This document shows, piece by piece, positions 1 through 5,939 of a stretch of 13,315 nucleotides of DNA. Under the pieces are notes generated by a model. It ran no database searches, had not been told where the DNA came from, and worked only from the letters and a program-made list of their open reading frames with translations. Both the position numbers and the translations under genes were made by a program. The stretch is from Spirochaetota bacterium. Its GTDB lineage: Bacteria; Spirochaetota; Spirochaetia; DTKZ01. Positions within the stretch are counted from its first letter, which is position 1; every line of letters begins with the position of its first letter. Location of the stretch: the NCBI GenBank assembly GCA_029562045.1, contig JAKQWJ010000007.1:1-13315 (forward strand). The letters are read 5' to 3'.

Positions 1-230
1 CCCTTCTGCCCCAGGAAGAGGAGGCCCGCCACGACGAGCACGAAGGGCAGGATGGCGGCGTACTCCCGGCTCAGAAAAGCCATGGCGCCGTCGGCCACGT
101 AACCGGAGATCTTTTTCAGTTCCGGGTTATCCACGGGCTGACGGAGTATCCACACCGTCCGGAAGGCGGAGTACAGGAGAGCCGCCGCGCTCCCCGCCAG
201 GGTGCTGTAGAGGATCGTGTTCCATAGCAT
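1..230 (-). CDS. hppA: Membrane-bound pyrophosphatase, N-terminal part
   Basis: N-terminal 76 residues of an integral-membrane ion-pumping pyrophosphatase (V-PPase family), which couples hydrolysis of pyrophosphate to H+ or Na+ export across the inner membrane. The reading frame begins MLWNTILYSTLAGS with a first hydrophobic helix. It continues through the family-typical stretch NPELKKISGYVADGAMAFL and SREY, then enters a second helix (AAILPFVLVVAGLLFLG). The GAMAFLxREY block at the membrane entry is the main basis of the call. The rest lies beyond position 1, so the residues that separate H+ from Na+ pumps and K+-dependent from K+-independent ones are not visible. There is no Shine-Dalgarno before the ATG; a TAGAAT box lies exactly 7 bases upstream, which suggests a leaderless transcript. 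It lies 83 bases downstream of the AEC permease on the same strand. Confidence 0.8.
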   Translation of the reverse strand, partial: MLWNTILYSTLAGSAAALLYSAFRTVWILRQPVDNPELKKISGYVADGAMAFLSREYAAILPFVLVVAGLLFLGQK

Positions 231-237
231 GGAGATG

Positions 238-266
238 ATTCTACTACGGGAGGGCCGAAAAGAAAA
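238..266 (-). promoter_or_regulatory. Putative promoter of hppA
   Basis: On the minus strand a -10 box TAGAAT (243-238) lies 7 bases before the ATG at 230. A weak -35 (TTTTCT, 266-261) sits at 17-bp spacing. Transcription would start at or within a base of the start codon, and no ribosome-binding site is present. The -10 is good and the -35 poor. Confidence 0.5.
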
Positions 267-313
267 GGCGGAAACGGGATTCCCGGCCCCGCCGCGGCGC
301 GGAACCTCTTTTT

Positions 314-1228
314 TCAGCCCAGGATCCCCGCGAAGAGGGGGAGCGTCAGCCCCGACAGGAGGGTGGTGACGAACACCAGCCGGGAGGCCAGCTCCGCCTC
401 TCCCCCGTACTCGGCCGCCAGGATGGATATGTTGGCCGCCGCGGGCATGGCGGACAGGAGGACCGGAACCCCCCGGAGAAAGCCGCCGAAGCCCGCCGCG
501 GCGAGACCGGCGCACACCGCCCCGGGGATGACCAGGAGCCGGACCGCCACGGCGGCGTAAAGCTTCGGGTCCTTCCAGGCTCCGGTCCCCTCCAGATCCG
601 CCAGCAGCGAGCCTATCACCAGCATCGCCAGGGGCGTCGTCATCCCCCCCAGGATGTTCAGCGGCGTGGACACCAGTGCCGGGAGCCGCCAGGGCAGGAG
701 AAACAGAAACAGGCCCAGGGCGGTGGCGAGAATCCCCGGGTTCTTCCAGGGGAAGCCCCGTCCGGTCCGTCCCGGGGAGGAGAGAAAGGAAACCCCGACG
801 GTGAACTGCAGCAGATTGTAGGGAAGGTTGAAAGCCACTCCGTAGAAAAGAGCCTCCGGACCCAGGAAGGACTCCAGCATGGGGTAGCCCATGAAGCCGG
901 TATTGGAGAAGACCGCAAGAAAACGGTAGACCCCCCGGTCTTTTTCTTTCGCCCGGAGAAGGTTGGGCAGAAGCCAGGCGCAGAAGAAGTAAAAACCGTA
1001 ACAGGCCGCCGAGATCCCCACCATGGCAAGAAGGTCCGCGGCCCGGTTCCGGGAAAAGCCGATCTGCAGCGATCCGATGACCAGGGCAGGCAGGGTCAGG
1101 TTGACGATGAGCCGGCTGAGCCCCCGGGTGAGCGCCGAGTCCAGAATCCCCAGCCTCCGGGATGCGTAGCCCGCGAAGATCAGCAGGAACAGGACGGCCA
1201 CATGGGAGAAGGCGGACAGGTACGACAC
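314..1228 (-). CDS. AEC-family (auxin efflux carrier-like) permease
   Basis: Integral membrane transporter of the AEC family, whose bacterial members export or exchange small organic acids or related metabolites. The substrate cannot be told from sequence. With a GTG start at 1228 the protein is about 304 residues, the usual family size. It opens with the typical first helix (HVAVLFLLIFAGYASRRLG), has about ten hydrophobic segments, and shows the family feature of polar breaks in the core (for example SNTGFMGYPM and the C-terminal MPAAANISILA). In-frame ATG (1243) and TTG (1279) starts also exist. I prefer GTG 1228 because a strong promoter (TTGACC, 17 bp, TATAGT) overlaps the upstream starts and would begin the RNA at about 1228. 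It is transcribed away from the sigma-factor unit, and hppA follows on the same strand. Confidence 0.8.
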   Translation of the reverse strand: MSYLSAFSHVAVLFLLIFAGYASRRLGILDSALTRGLSRLIVNLTLPALVIGSLQIGFSRNRAADLLAMVGISAACYGFYFFCAWLLPNLLRAKEKDRGVYRFLAVFSNTGFMGYPMLESFLGPEALFYGVAFNLPYNLLQFTVGVSFLSSPGRTGRGFPWKNPGILATALGLFLFLLPWRLPALVSTPLNILGGMTTPLAMLVIGSLLADLEGTGAWKDPKLYAAVAVRLLVIPGAVCAGLAAAGFGGFLRGVPVLLSAMPAAANISILAAEYGGEAELASRLVFVTTLLSGLTLPLFAGILG

Positions 1229-1234
1229 GGAGAG

Positions 1235-1263
1235 ACTATACATGGAGAAGGCTTCCCGGTCAA
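1235..1263 (-). promoter_or_regulatory. Promoter of AEC permease
   Basis: Minus-strand TTGACC (1263-1258), a 17-bp spacer and TATAGT (1240-1235) make a near-consensus sigma70 promoter. The expected start of transcription coincides with the GTG at 1228, so the mRNA would be leaderless. The in-frame ATG at 1243-1241 would lie inside the spacer, which argues against that start. Confidence 0.65.
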
Positions 1264-1366
1264 AGGGAGAAATCCGCAACCATCCCGGCTTTTCCGTCGT
1301 CCATACTTCGGGACGCGCCGGGAATGCCCGGGACGTCCCGGCGACGGGAGGCGCCGGGGAGGCAAG

Positions 1367-1395
1367 GGTCCGGACCGCAGGAGGCGGTCCGGACC
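1367..1395. promoter_or_regulatory. Paired palindromes, possible operator
   Basis: Two exact copies of the self-complementary 10-mer GGTCCGGACC lie with centres 19 bp apart, close to two helical turns. Two dimers of one regulator could therefore bind the same face of the DNA. The pair lies about 100 bp upstream of the sigma-unit promoter and about 100 bp upstream of the AEC promoter. No regulator is identified; this rests on symmetry and spacing only. Confidence 0.35.
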
Positions 1396-1487
1396 GCGTA
1401 CGGCGGACATCAGACGGCGGCCCGGAATCTTTACGCGGGCCCGGGGGCCGGCGGTGAAGAAAGGGCGCCGGGGCGCGGGCCCCGGCA

Positions 1488-1516
1488 TTGCAGGAGGGTT
1501 CCGTCCATGCTACGAT
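1488..1516 (+). promoter_or_regulatory. Promoter of the sigma/anti-sigma unit
   Basis: TTGCAG (1488-1493), a 17-bp spacer and TACGAT (1511-1516), with a TGC directly before the -10 (extended -10). It precedes the first gene of the unit by about 25 bases and leaves room for the ribosome site AAAGGAG (1531-1537). The hairpin 1467-1486 abuts the -35. Many ECF units are autoregulated by a GAAC-type promoter; I did not see an obvious one here. Confidence 0.5.
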
Positions 1517-1541
1517 TCCGGATCAAGGAGAAAGGAGCGTC

Positions 1542-1883
1542 ATGAACACCGCATCCGCCGCAGCCCAGATCCTCATCGCCCTCATCCCCATCGTCGGGAT
1601 CGTCATGGGCAGCGCCGTCGTATTTTTTTACCTTCTATGGAACCACCGCCGGAAGACCCTGCTGATCCGCCAGGGCATCCGGCCGGACCCGAGCTTCGAC
1701 CTCGCCTCCTTCAGCCTCATGGCAGGTCTTCTGAACATCGGGGTGGGATTCGTCCTTTCCCTCTTTTTTCTGGTGAAGGACGGGATCCAATACATGCTCC
1801 TGGGGGGGCTCATCCCGCTGTCCGTGGGCATAAGTCTCACGGTGTTCTACTTCCTTCGCGAAAAGCTGCCCTCCCGCCGGTAA
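1542..1883 (+). CDS. Small membrane protein, DUF6249-like
   Basis: 113-residue integral membrane protein with three hydrophobic segments (about residues 8-34, 55-78 and 83-107). A short basic, charged loop (NHRRKTLLIRQGIRPDP) separates the first from the second. That layout, with the RRKTLLIRQGI-type motif, fits the DUF6249 family, which I recall as commonly placed beside ECF sigma factors and zf-HC2 proteins. The biochemical function is unknown. The start is set by a good Shine-Dalgarno (AAAGGAG) five bases from the end of the tract to the ATG. It is the first gene of a tight unit; the sigma factor begins 6 bases after its stop. A role in sensing or regulating the sigma/anti-sigma pair at the membrane is inference from position only. 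Confidence 0.7.
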   Translation: MNTASAAAQILIALIPIVGIVMGSAVVFFYLLWNHRRKTLLIRQGIRPDPSFDLASFSLMAGLLNIGVGFVLSLFFLVKDGIQYMLLGGLIPLSVGISLTVFYFLREKLPSRR

Positions 1884-1889
1884 AACTGC

Positions 1890-2456
1890 ATGACGGATCC
1901 GGAAGGGTCGGACGAGGCCGTCGTCTCCGCCGTGCTGGGGGGGGAGCGGGAGGCCTTCGCCGGGATAGTGCGGAAATACCAGAACCGGGTCTTCTCCCTG
2001 GGCCTCCGGTTTTTCCGCAACCGGAACGACGCGGAGGACTACGCCCAGGAGGTCTTCGTGCGGGTCTTTGAAAGACTCGGGACCTTCCGGGGGGAGTCCC
2101 GGTTCGGGACCTGGCTGATGAAGGTGGCCTATTACCACGGGATAAGCTCCTTCCGGGCCCGCCGGGTCTTCGACAGTCTGCCGGAGGAGGCGGAGATCCC
2201 CGCGGCGGGGGACGGTCCGGAGAAGCTCCACGCCCGGAGGGCGGCCCGGGAGGCGCTGGCGGCGGCGCTGCGGGAGCTGCCGGACCGCTACCGGGTTTGC
2301 CTGGACCTGTACTTCTCCTTCGGGATGACCTATCAGGACGTGGCGGCAGTCACCGACGTGCCGGTCAACACCGTCAAATCCCACGTCTTTCGGGCCAAGA
2401 ATATCTTGCGGAGTTCCCTGCGGAACACCGCCGCGGAGGCGTACGATGACCTGTGA
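1890..2456 (+). CDS. ECF-type RNA polymerase sigma factor
   Basis: 188-residue sigma70-family factor of the extracytoplasmic-function (RpoE-like) class, which redirects RNA polymerase to a stress or envelope regulon. Region 2 covers about residues 22-92, with the core-binding and -10-recognising stretch NRNDAEDYAQEVFVRVFERL followed by the FGTWLMKVAYYH helix. A linker (about 95-118) is followed by region 4 (about 120-175), with LRELPDRYRVCLDLYFSFG and the helix-turn-helix TYQDVAAVTDVPVNTVKSHV. Regions 1.1 and 3 are absent, as expected for ECF factors. No Shine-Dalgarno is visible before the ATG, so translation is probably coupled to the upstream gene. The 3' end overlaps the anti-sigma gene by 11 bases, which supports a matched pair. 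Target promoters are unknown. Confidence 0.92.
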   Translation: MTDPEGSDEAVVSAVLGGEREAFAGIVRKYQNRVFSLGLRFFRNRNDAEDYAQEVFVRVFERLGTFRGESRFGTWLMKVAYYHGISSFRARRVFDSLPEEAEIPAAGDGPEKLHARRAAREALAAALRELPDRYRVCLDLYFSFGMTYQDVAAVTDVPVNTVKSHVFRAKNILRSSLRNTAAEAYDDL

Positions 2457-2928
2457 CAGAGCCATGGAAGCCTATCTCCGGCTGGACCGGGACGAAGCGC
2501 CGTCCCGGGAACTGGCGGCCCACATCGAATCCTGCCCCCTCTGCGGGCGGGAAGTCTGGGGCCTTACCGCCTCCCTCCAGGCCTTTCCGCCCACGGCGGA
2601 CTGTCGCCCCGGCAGGGACCTGGCGGGACCGGTGATGGCCCGGATCGCCGACCTGAAGGCCGCTCCGGGGCCGGACGCCCTGTCGTGGCGGTCCCGGGAG
2701 GAAAGGCCGCTCCTTTCCCTCTATAACTGGATCGGGACGGGGCTCATGATCCTGGCAGGGATGATTCTGATCCCCTACAGCACCATCCCTCCCCTTCTGA
2801 ACCGGATCGTCGGGCCGGACTGGGAACTCTCCCTGCACCTGGTCCTGGGGCTGGTCATCACCATCTACACCACCCTGTTCATCGGTTCCCACCTGACGGA
2901 CCTGCGGCGTCTGTTGAAGATGCGGTGA
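2446..2928 (+). CDS. Zinc-binding membrane anti-sigma factor
   Basis: 160-residue protein with an N-terminal putative zinc-finger (zf-HC2/ZAS) domain: Cys3 plus the signature H26-x3-C30-x2-C33 (AHIESCPLCG). Such domains hold the cognate ECF sigma factor inactive. Two hydrophobic segments follow (about residues 90-110, SLYNWIGTGLMILAGMILIP, and 128-149), so it should sit in the inner membrane with the zinc domain in the cytoplasm. Its start codon lies inside the last codons of the sigma gene (11-base overlap), typical of translational coupling that keeps partners balanced. The loop between the helices is short (about 17 residues) and the C-terminus very short, so there is no large periplasmic sensor domain. 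The signal may come through the membrane, through oxidation of the zinc site, or through the DUF6249-like partner. Confidence 0.85.
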   Translation: MTCDRAMEAYLRLDRDEAPSRELAAHIESCPLCGREVWGLTASLQAFPPTADCRPGRDLAGPVMARIADLKAAPGPDALSWRSREERPLLSLYNWIGTGLMILAGMILIPYSTIPPLLNRIVGPDWELSLHLVLGLVITIYTTLFIGSHLTDLRRLLKMR

Positions 2929-2966
2929 ACCGCCGCCGGGGCGGGGCTGGAAGCTGCGCCCGTTCC

Positions 2967-3266
2967 GGCGGGCCTCCTTACCCCCGGCGGGCCTCCTTAC
3001 CCCCGGCGGGTGCCGCCGGAAGCGCGCAGGCCGCCGCAGACGGAGGCAGTCCCGGCGGACCTCCCCAGCCCCGAAGGGCCTCCTTACCCCCCGGCGGGCG
3101 CCGCCGGAAGCGCGCAGGCCGCCGCAGACCGAGGCGGCCCCGGCGGACCTCCCCAGCCCCGGCGGACTTCCTTGCCCCCGGCGGGCGCCGCCGGAAGCGC
3201 GCAGGCCGCCGCAGACCTAGGCAGTCCCGGCGGACCTCCCCAGCCCCGACGGGCCTCCTTACCCCC
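2967..3266. repeat. GC-rich minisatellite, 19-bp and 87/88-bp units
   Basis: Two adjacent exact copies of a 19-bp module (GGCGGGCCTCCTTACCCCC, 2967-2985 and 2986-3004) are followed by three tandem units: 3005-3092 (88 bp), 3093-3179 and 3180-3266 (87 bp each), about 90 per cent or more identical by eye. Each long unit is a 68-bp core followed by a variant of the same 19-bp module, so the module occurs five times. The core opens with a perfect 7-bp-stem, 3-base-loop hairpin (CCGGCGG-GCG-CCGCCGG; GTG loop in unit 1). The hairpins may act in termination or RNA stability, or as a recombination-prone locus. It is not a CRISPR: there are no unique spacers. Confidence 0.8.
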
Positions 3267-3311
3267 GGCGGCGGGACGGCGGACGTGCGGCGCCTTCCGC
3301 CCCCGGACAGG

Positions 3312-3340
3312 TTGGCCTTTGCCCGGGATTTTTATATATT
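3312..3340 (+). promoter_or_regulatory. Promoter of msrB
   Basis: TTGGCC (3312-3317), a 17-bp spacer and TATATT (3335-3340), in an abrupt AT-rich patch after the GC-rich repeats. The -10 ends 7 bases before the ATG at 3348, so transcription should start at or next to the start codon. No Shine-Dalgarno precedes that ATG. Confidence 0.5.
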
Positions 3341-3347
3341 TACGATC

Positions 3348-4019
3348 ATGAATATTAAAGAATTTTTTCCCGTCGCCCTGGGGATCGTGTTTTCAGCGGT
3401 CCTGTCCGCCGGAGTTTCGGCGGCCCCGGCGGCGGAAGAAAAAGCCGGGAAGCCCCGGTCTCCGGAAAAAGGAGGGGTCATGAAAATGGACGATCGCCCC
3501 ATGGAGGTTCGGGCCGCCGAGGCGTTGAAGCAGGGCCGCGGGACCATTCTGGCGGGGGCGGAAAAAAAGATACTGTTCCGCCTGGTGGACGAGAAGCACA
3601 GCTTCCCCGTGACCTTCAGCGAGGAGGAATGGAAGCGCCGTCTGGGACCGGAACGGTTCAGGATCATTCGCCTCCAGGACACCGAATACCCCTTTACCGG
3701 GGAGTACAACGACAACCACGCCGAAGGGGTCTATGTCTCCGCGGCCACCGGAGAACCCCTGTTCTCCTCCGCCGCCAAGTTCGATTCCGGCACCGGGTGG
3801 CCCAGCTTCACCGAACCCATCGATCCCGACGGGGTGCTGTACCGGGTGGATCATCACATCGGGTACCCCCGGATTGAGGTGGTGGACGCCCGGAGCGGAG
3901 GGCATCTGGGCCATGTCTTCCAGGACGGCCCGGGTCCCACGGGGCTCCGGTACTGCCTGAACTCGGCCTCCCTTATCTTCGTGCCCAAGGGCGGGAAGGC
4001 CCCGCCGGCGCTGAAATAG
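3348..4019 (+). CDS. msrB: Exported methionine-R-sulfoxide reductase B
   Basis: 223-residue enzyme that reduces the R-epimer of methionine sulfoxide in oxidised proteins. Residues 1-25 (MNIKEFFPVALGIVFSAVLS then AGVSA) form a signal peptide with a likely cut after VSA, giving a periplasmic or surface enzyme; no lipobox is seen. The MsrB fold follows, with FDSGTGWPSF, HHIGYPR, GGHLGHVFQDGP and the catalytic GLRYCLNSASLIF (Cys203). Cys203 is the only cysteine in the protein: both zinc CxxC pairs are absent, and the usual resolving position in SGxGWPSF is threonine. It therefore looks like a one-Cys, zinc-free MsrB. The first ATG has no ribosome site but a -10 box 7 bases upstream. An internal in-frame ATG (3480, or 3486) sits behind AAAAAGGAGG and would give a form without the signal peptide. 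The aldehyde dehydrogenase follows after 132 bases. Confidence 0.88.
   Translation: MNIKEFFPVALGIVFSAVLSAGVSAAPAAEEKAGKPRSPEKGGVMKMDDRPMEVRAAEALKQGRGTILAGAEKKILFRLVDEKHSFPVTFSEEEWKRRLGPERFRIIRLQDTEYPFTGEYNDNHAEGVYVSAATGEPLFSSAAKFDSGTGWPSFTEPIDPDGVLYRVDHHIGYPRIEVVDARSGGHLGHVFQDGPGPTGLRYCLNSASLIFVPKGGKAPPALK
3466..3482 (+). promoter_or_regulatory. Internal Shine-Dalgarno and start in msrB
   Basis: AAAAAGGAGG (3466-3475) lies 4 bases before an in-frame ATG (3480, Met45) and 10 before another (3486, Met47), at the junction between the signal-peptide linker and the enzymatic domain. It is far better than anything before the first ATG (3348). It could be the only start, giving a cytosolic enzyme, or a second start. 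The clear signal peptide encoded upstream argues that both are used. Confidence 0.45.
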
Positions 4020-4076
4020 CTCCCATCCCGGGATTCAGGGTGCCGGGTTTTCCCCTCCATGGGCTCCAGTCCCGGC

Positions 4077-4098
4077 GGCCCCCCCGGGGCCGGGGGCC
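4077..4098 (+). terminator. GC hairpin between msrB and aldehyde dehydrogenase
   Basis: GGCCCCC (4077-4083) and GGGGGCC (4092-4098) can pair across an 8-base loop in the 132-base gap. No T-run follows, so it is at best a weak intrinsic terminator or attenuating structure. The two genes may still be cotranscribed; I see no clear promoter for the second. Confidence 0.3.
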
Positions 4099-4151
4099 TT
4101 CCAGCCCCACGGTCTGTCCCCGCATCGGGTCCCATGAAAAAGGAAGGACAC

Positions 4152-5723
4152 ATGACAGAAACGGAAAAAATCCTCCGCGCCCCGGCGGACGGGAGGGTTC
4201 TGGGAGAAATCGTCCGCCACCAGCGGGAGGACCTTTTCCAGGCGGTCCGCCGCGCCCGGGAGGTCCAGCCCGCCTGGGACGCCCTTCCCCGAAGCCGGAA
4301 GACCGAGTGCGCGGAGCGGGCGGCCCGCTGGATCCACCGGAACGCCCACCGGATCGCCGAAACTGTGGCGGCCTGCACCGGCAAGACCCGGGTTGACGCC
4401 CTGAGCACCGAGGTCCTCCCCGGGGCGACGGCCTGGGTTTATTACGCCCGCCTGGCCGGGAAAGCCCTCCGGCCCCGGACCCTGCGCCGCTCCAGTGTTC
4501 TTTTTCTGAACAAGAAGTCGTCTCTGCGCCGGGAACCCTACGGGGTCGTGGGGATCATCAGCCCCTGGAACTACCCCTTCGCCATACCCCTCCACGAAAC
4601 CGCCACCGGACTCCTGGCGGGGAACGGCGTGGTCCTGAAGGTGGCCACCCAGGTCCAGCCGGTGGGGGAACTCATCGCCGAGATGATCGATGATGCGGGC
4701 TTCCCTCCGGGGATCTTCGGCCTGATCCACCTTCCCGGGCCGGAGGCGGGGCCGGCCTTCGTGGAATCGGGGATCGGCAAGCTCTTTTTCACCGGATCCA
4801 CCGAAACCGGAAAGACCCTGGCGGGTCTGGCCGCCCGGCGCCTTCTGCCGGTGAGCCTCGAACTGGGGGGCAAGGACGCCATGATCGTCCTGCGGGACGC
4901 CAACCTCTCCCGGGCCGCCGCGGGGGCGGTCTGGGCGGGGGTCTCCAACTGCGGACAGTCCTGCGCCGGGGTGGAGAGAATCTACGTGGAAAAGCCGGTC
5001 TACGACCGGTTCCTCCGGCTCCTGCGGGCGAGGGTCTCCGTTCTGCGCCAGGGACCCGACGGGGACTGGGACGCGGATTTCGGCGGTCTCACCACGGCGG
5101 AGCAGAAAGAGACGGTGGCCGCCCAGCTGGAGGACGCCCTCCGGCGGGGCGCCGTGGTCACCGCCTCCTCCCCGGAGCCGGCGGCCGATCCCGGGGGCGG
5201 GCTCTATCATCCCGCCCTGGTGGTGGAAACCGACGGCTACCGGGGAGACCTGATGAGCAGGGAAACCTTCGGCCCCATCCTGGCGGTCTCCCCGGTGGAG
5301 GACGCCGAGGAGGCGCTGCGGCGGGCCAACGATTCCCCCTACGGCCTCACCGCCTCGATCTGGACCGCCGACTCCCGCCGGGCCCGGAAACTGGCCTCCC
5401 GGCTGGAGGTGGGGGTGGTGACCCTCAACGACCACCTGATGAGCCACGGCATGGCGGAAACCCCCTGGGGAGGCTTCAAGGAAAGCGGCATCGGCCGCAG
5501 CCACGGCCTTTCGGGCTTCCACGAGATGACCCGGGAGAAGGTGGTGGTGACCGAACGTCTGCCCATGATGAAGCGCAACATGTGGTGGCATCCCCACTCC
5601 CGCCGGGTCTACGACGGACTCATGGGCGCGCTGGACATGCTCTTCGCCGCGGGCCCGGTCGGACGGATCCGCGGGGCCTTCCGGGCGGCCCGGCTCTTCG
5701 GGGAGAGGTTCTTCCGGTCCTGA
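4152..5723 (+). CDS. Aldehyde dehydrogenase superfamily protein
   Basis: 523-residue NAD(P)+-dependent aldehyde dehydrogenase, oxidising an aldehyde to its acid in the cytoplasm. The core is complete: ISPWNYPF (Asn140), VVLK (nucleotide-ribose Lys), FTGSTETGK for the dinucleotide, SLELGGKD (general-base Glu237), NCGQSCAG (nucleophile Cys271), ETFGPI and a C-terminal oligomerisation segment (PWGGFKESGIGR). The usual LKPS after the lysine reads LKVA. About 55 residues follow the core, rich in Trp/Arg/Phe (KRNMWWHPHSRR, then LMGALDMLFAAG and a basic end), a tail not found in standard 480-500-residue enzymes; it may be amphipathic or membrane-associating. The substrate is unknown: succinate-semialdehyde-like enzymes and long-chain aldehyde enzymes are both possible. 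ATG 4152 has AAGGAAGG just upstream; an ATG at 4134 is an in-frame alternative with no site. Confidence 0.88.
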   Translation: MTETEKILRAPADGRVLGEIVRHQREDLFQAVRRAREVQPAWDALPRSRKTECAERAARWIHRNAHRIAETVAACTGKTRVDALSTEVLPGATAWVYYARLAGKALRPRTLRRSSVLFLNKKSSLRREPYGVVGIISPWNYPFAIPLHETATGLLAGNGVVLKVATQVQPVGELIAEMIDDAGFPPGIFGLIHLPGPEAGPAFVESGIGKLFFTGSTETGKTLAGLAARRLLPVSLELGGKDAMIVLRDANLSRAAAGAVWAGVSNCGQSCAGVERIYVEKPVYDRFLRLLRARVSVLRQGPDGDWDADFGGLTTAEQKETVAAQLEDALRRGAVVTASSPEPAADPGGGLYHPALVVETDGYRGDLMSRETFGPILAVSPVEDAEEALRRANDSPYGLTASIWTADSRRARKLASRLEVGVVTLNDHLMSHGMAETPWGGFKESGIGRSHGLSGFHEMTREKVVVTERLPMMKRNMWWHPHSRRVYDGLMGALDMLFAAGPVGRIRGAFRAARLFGERFFRS

Positions 5724-5761
5724 TATGGGGTCGGCCCGGGGGAATCGGCCCGGGTCCGACA

Positions 5762-5918
5762 GGCCTCCCCCCGGCCGGCCCCCTCCAGGGCGGAGCCGGG
5801 CCGCTTCCCCGTCGCAGGTGGAGGCCCTGCCCGGTGTAGCGGGTCTCCACCGGCGATGCCGGGCCGACCCCTGCCCGGGCCTCCCCCCGGCCGGCCCCCT
5901 CCGGGGCGGCGCCGGGCC
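5762..5918. repeat. Duplicated 41-bp GC-rich element flanking a hairpin
   Basis: Two direct copies of a 41-bp sequence beginning GGCCTCCCCCCGGCCGGCCC (5762-5802 and 5878-5918) differ at two positions only. They bracket a two-tier hairpin (5817-5851). Lying between the 3' ends of two converging genes, the set probably helps terminate transcription from both sides. The copies themselves are rich in CCGG symmetry. Confidence 0.75.
5817..5851. terminator. Two-tier hairpin between convergent genes
   Basis: GGTGGAG (5817-5823) pairs with CTCCACC (5845-5851), and inside it CCCG (5830-5833) pairs with CGGG (5840-5843) around GTGTAG, with a six-base bulge on the left arm. It can form on either strand. 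No T-run is present, so it is a hairpin candidate for bidirectional termination rather than a textbook terminator. Confidence 0.4.
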
Positions 5919-5939
5919 GGGCCCGGCAGGAGCGGCGCC

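Larger units (their letters stand above)
1229..1541. other. Intergenic region with several palindromes
   Basis: There is no convincing gene in these 313 bases between the divergent AEC permease and the DUF6249-like gene; open frames here are GC-driven. It holds the two promoters listed separately and four symmetric elements: a perfect 14-bp palindrome CCGGGACGTCCCGG (1328-1341), two identical 10-bp palindromes GGTCCGGACC (1367-1376 and 1386-1395, 19 bp apart), and an 8-bp-stem hairpin (1467-1474 with 1479-1486) that ends just before the -35 of the sigma operon. These could be protein-binding sites or RNA hairpins. Confidence 0.6.
2929..3347. other. Intergenic region with tandem repeats, no gene
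   Basis: These 419 bases between the anti-sigma gene and msrB hold the minisatellite listed separately and the msrB promoter. Long open frames cross it because the GC-rich repeat lacks stop codons. They encode only proline/arginine/glycine/alanine-rich low-complexity sequence, and an 88-bp first unit breaks the frame relative to the 87-bp units, so I do not call a gene. The hairpin-rich repeat could terminate transcription of the sigma unit. Confidence 0.65.

Noticed and set aside
2967..3266. CRISPR-like array.
   Set aside because: Contiguous 87/88-bp tandem units with no unique spacers and no cas genes.
2925..3347. Long open frames through the repeat region, which could be read as an extended N-terminus for MsrB or a repeat protein.
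   Set aside because: Low-complexity Pro/Arg/Gly product, an 88-bp unit that breaks the 87-bp phase, no start signals, and a clear signal-peptide start for MsrB at 3348.
4035..5597. A 520-codon open frame on the minus strand over the aldehyde dehydrogenase.
   Set aside because: Antisense shadow of a GC-rich gene: Gly/Pro/His-rich, no recognisable domain, and the plus-strand gene has all catalytic motifs.
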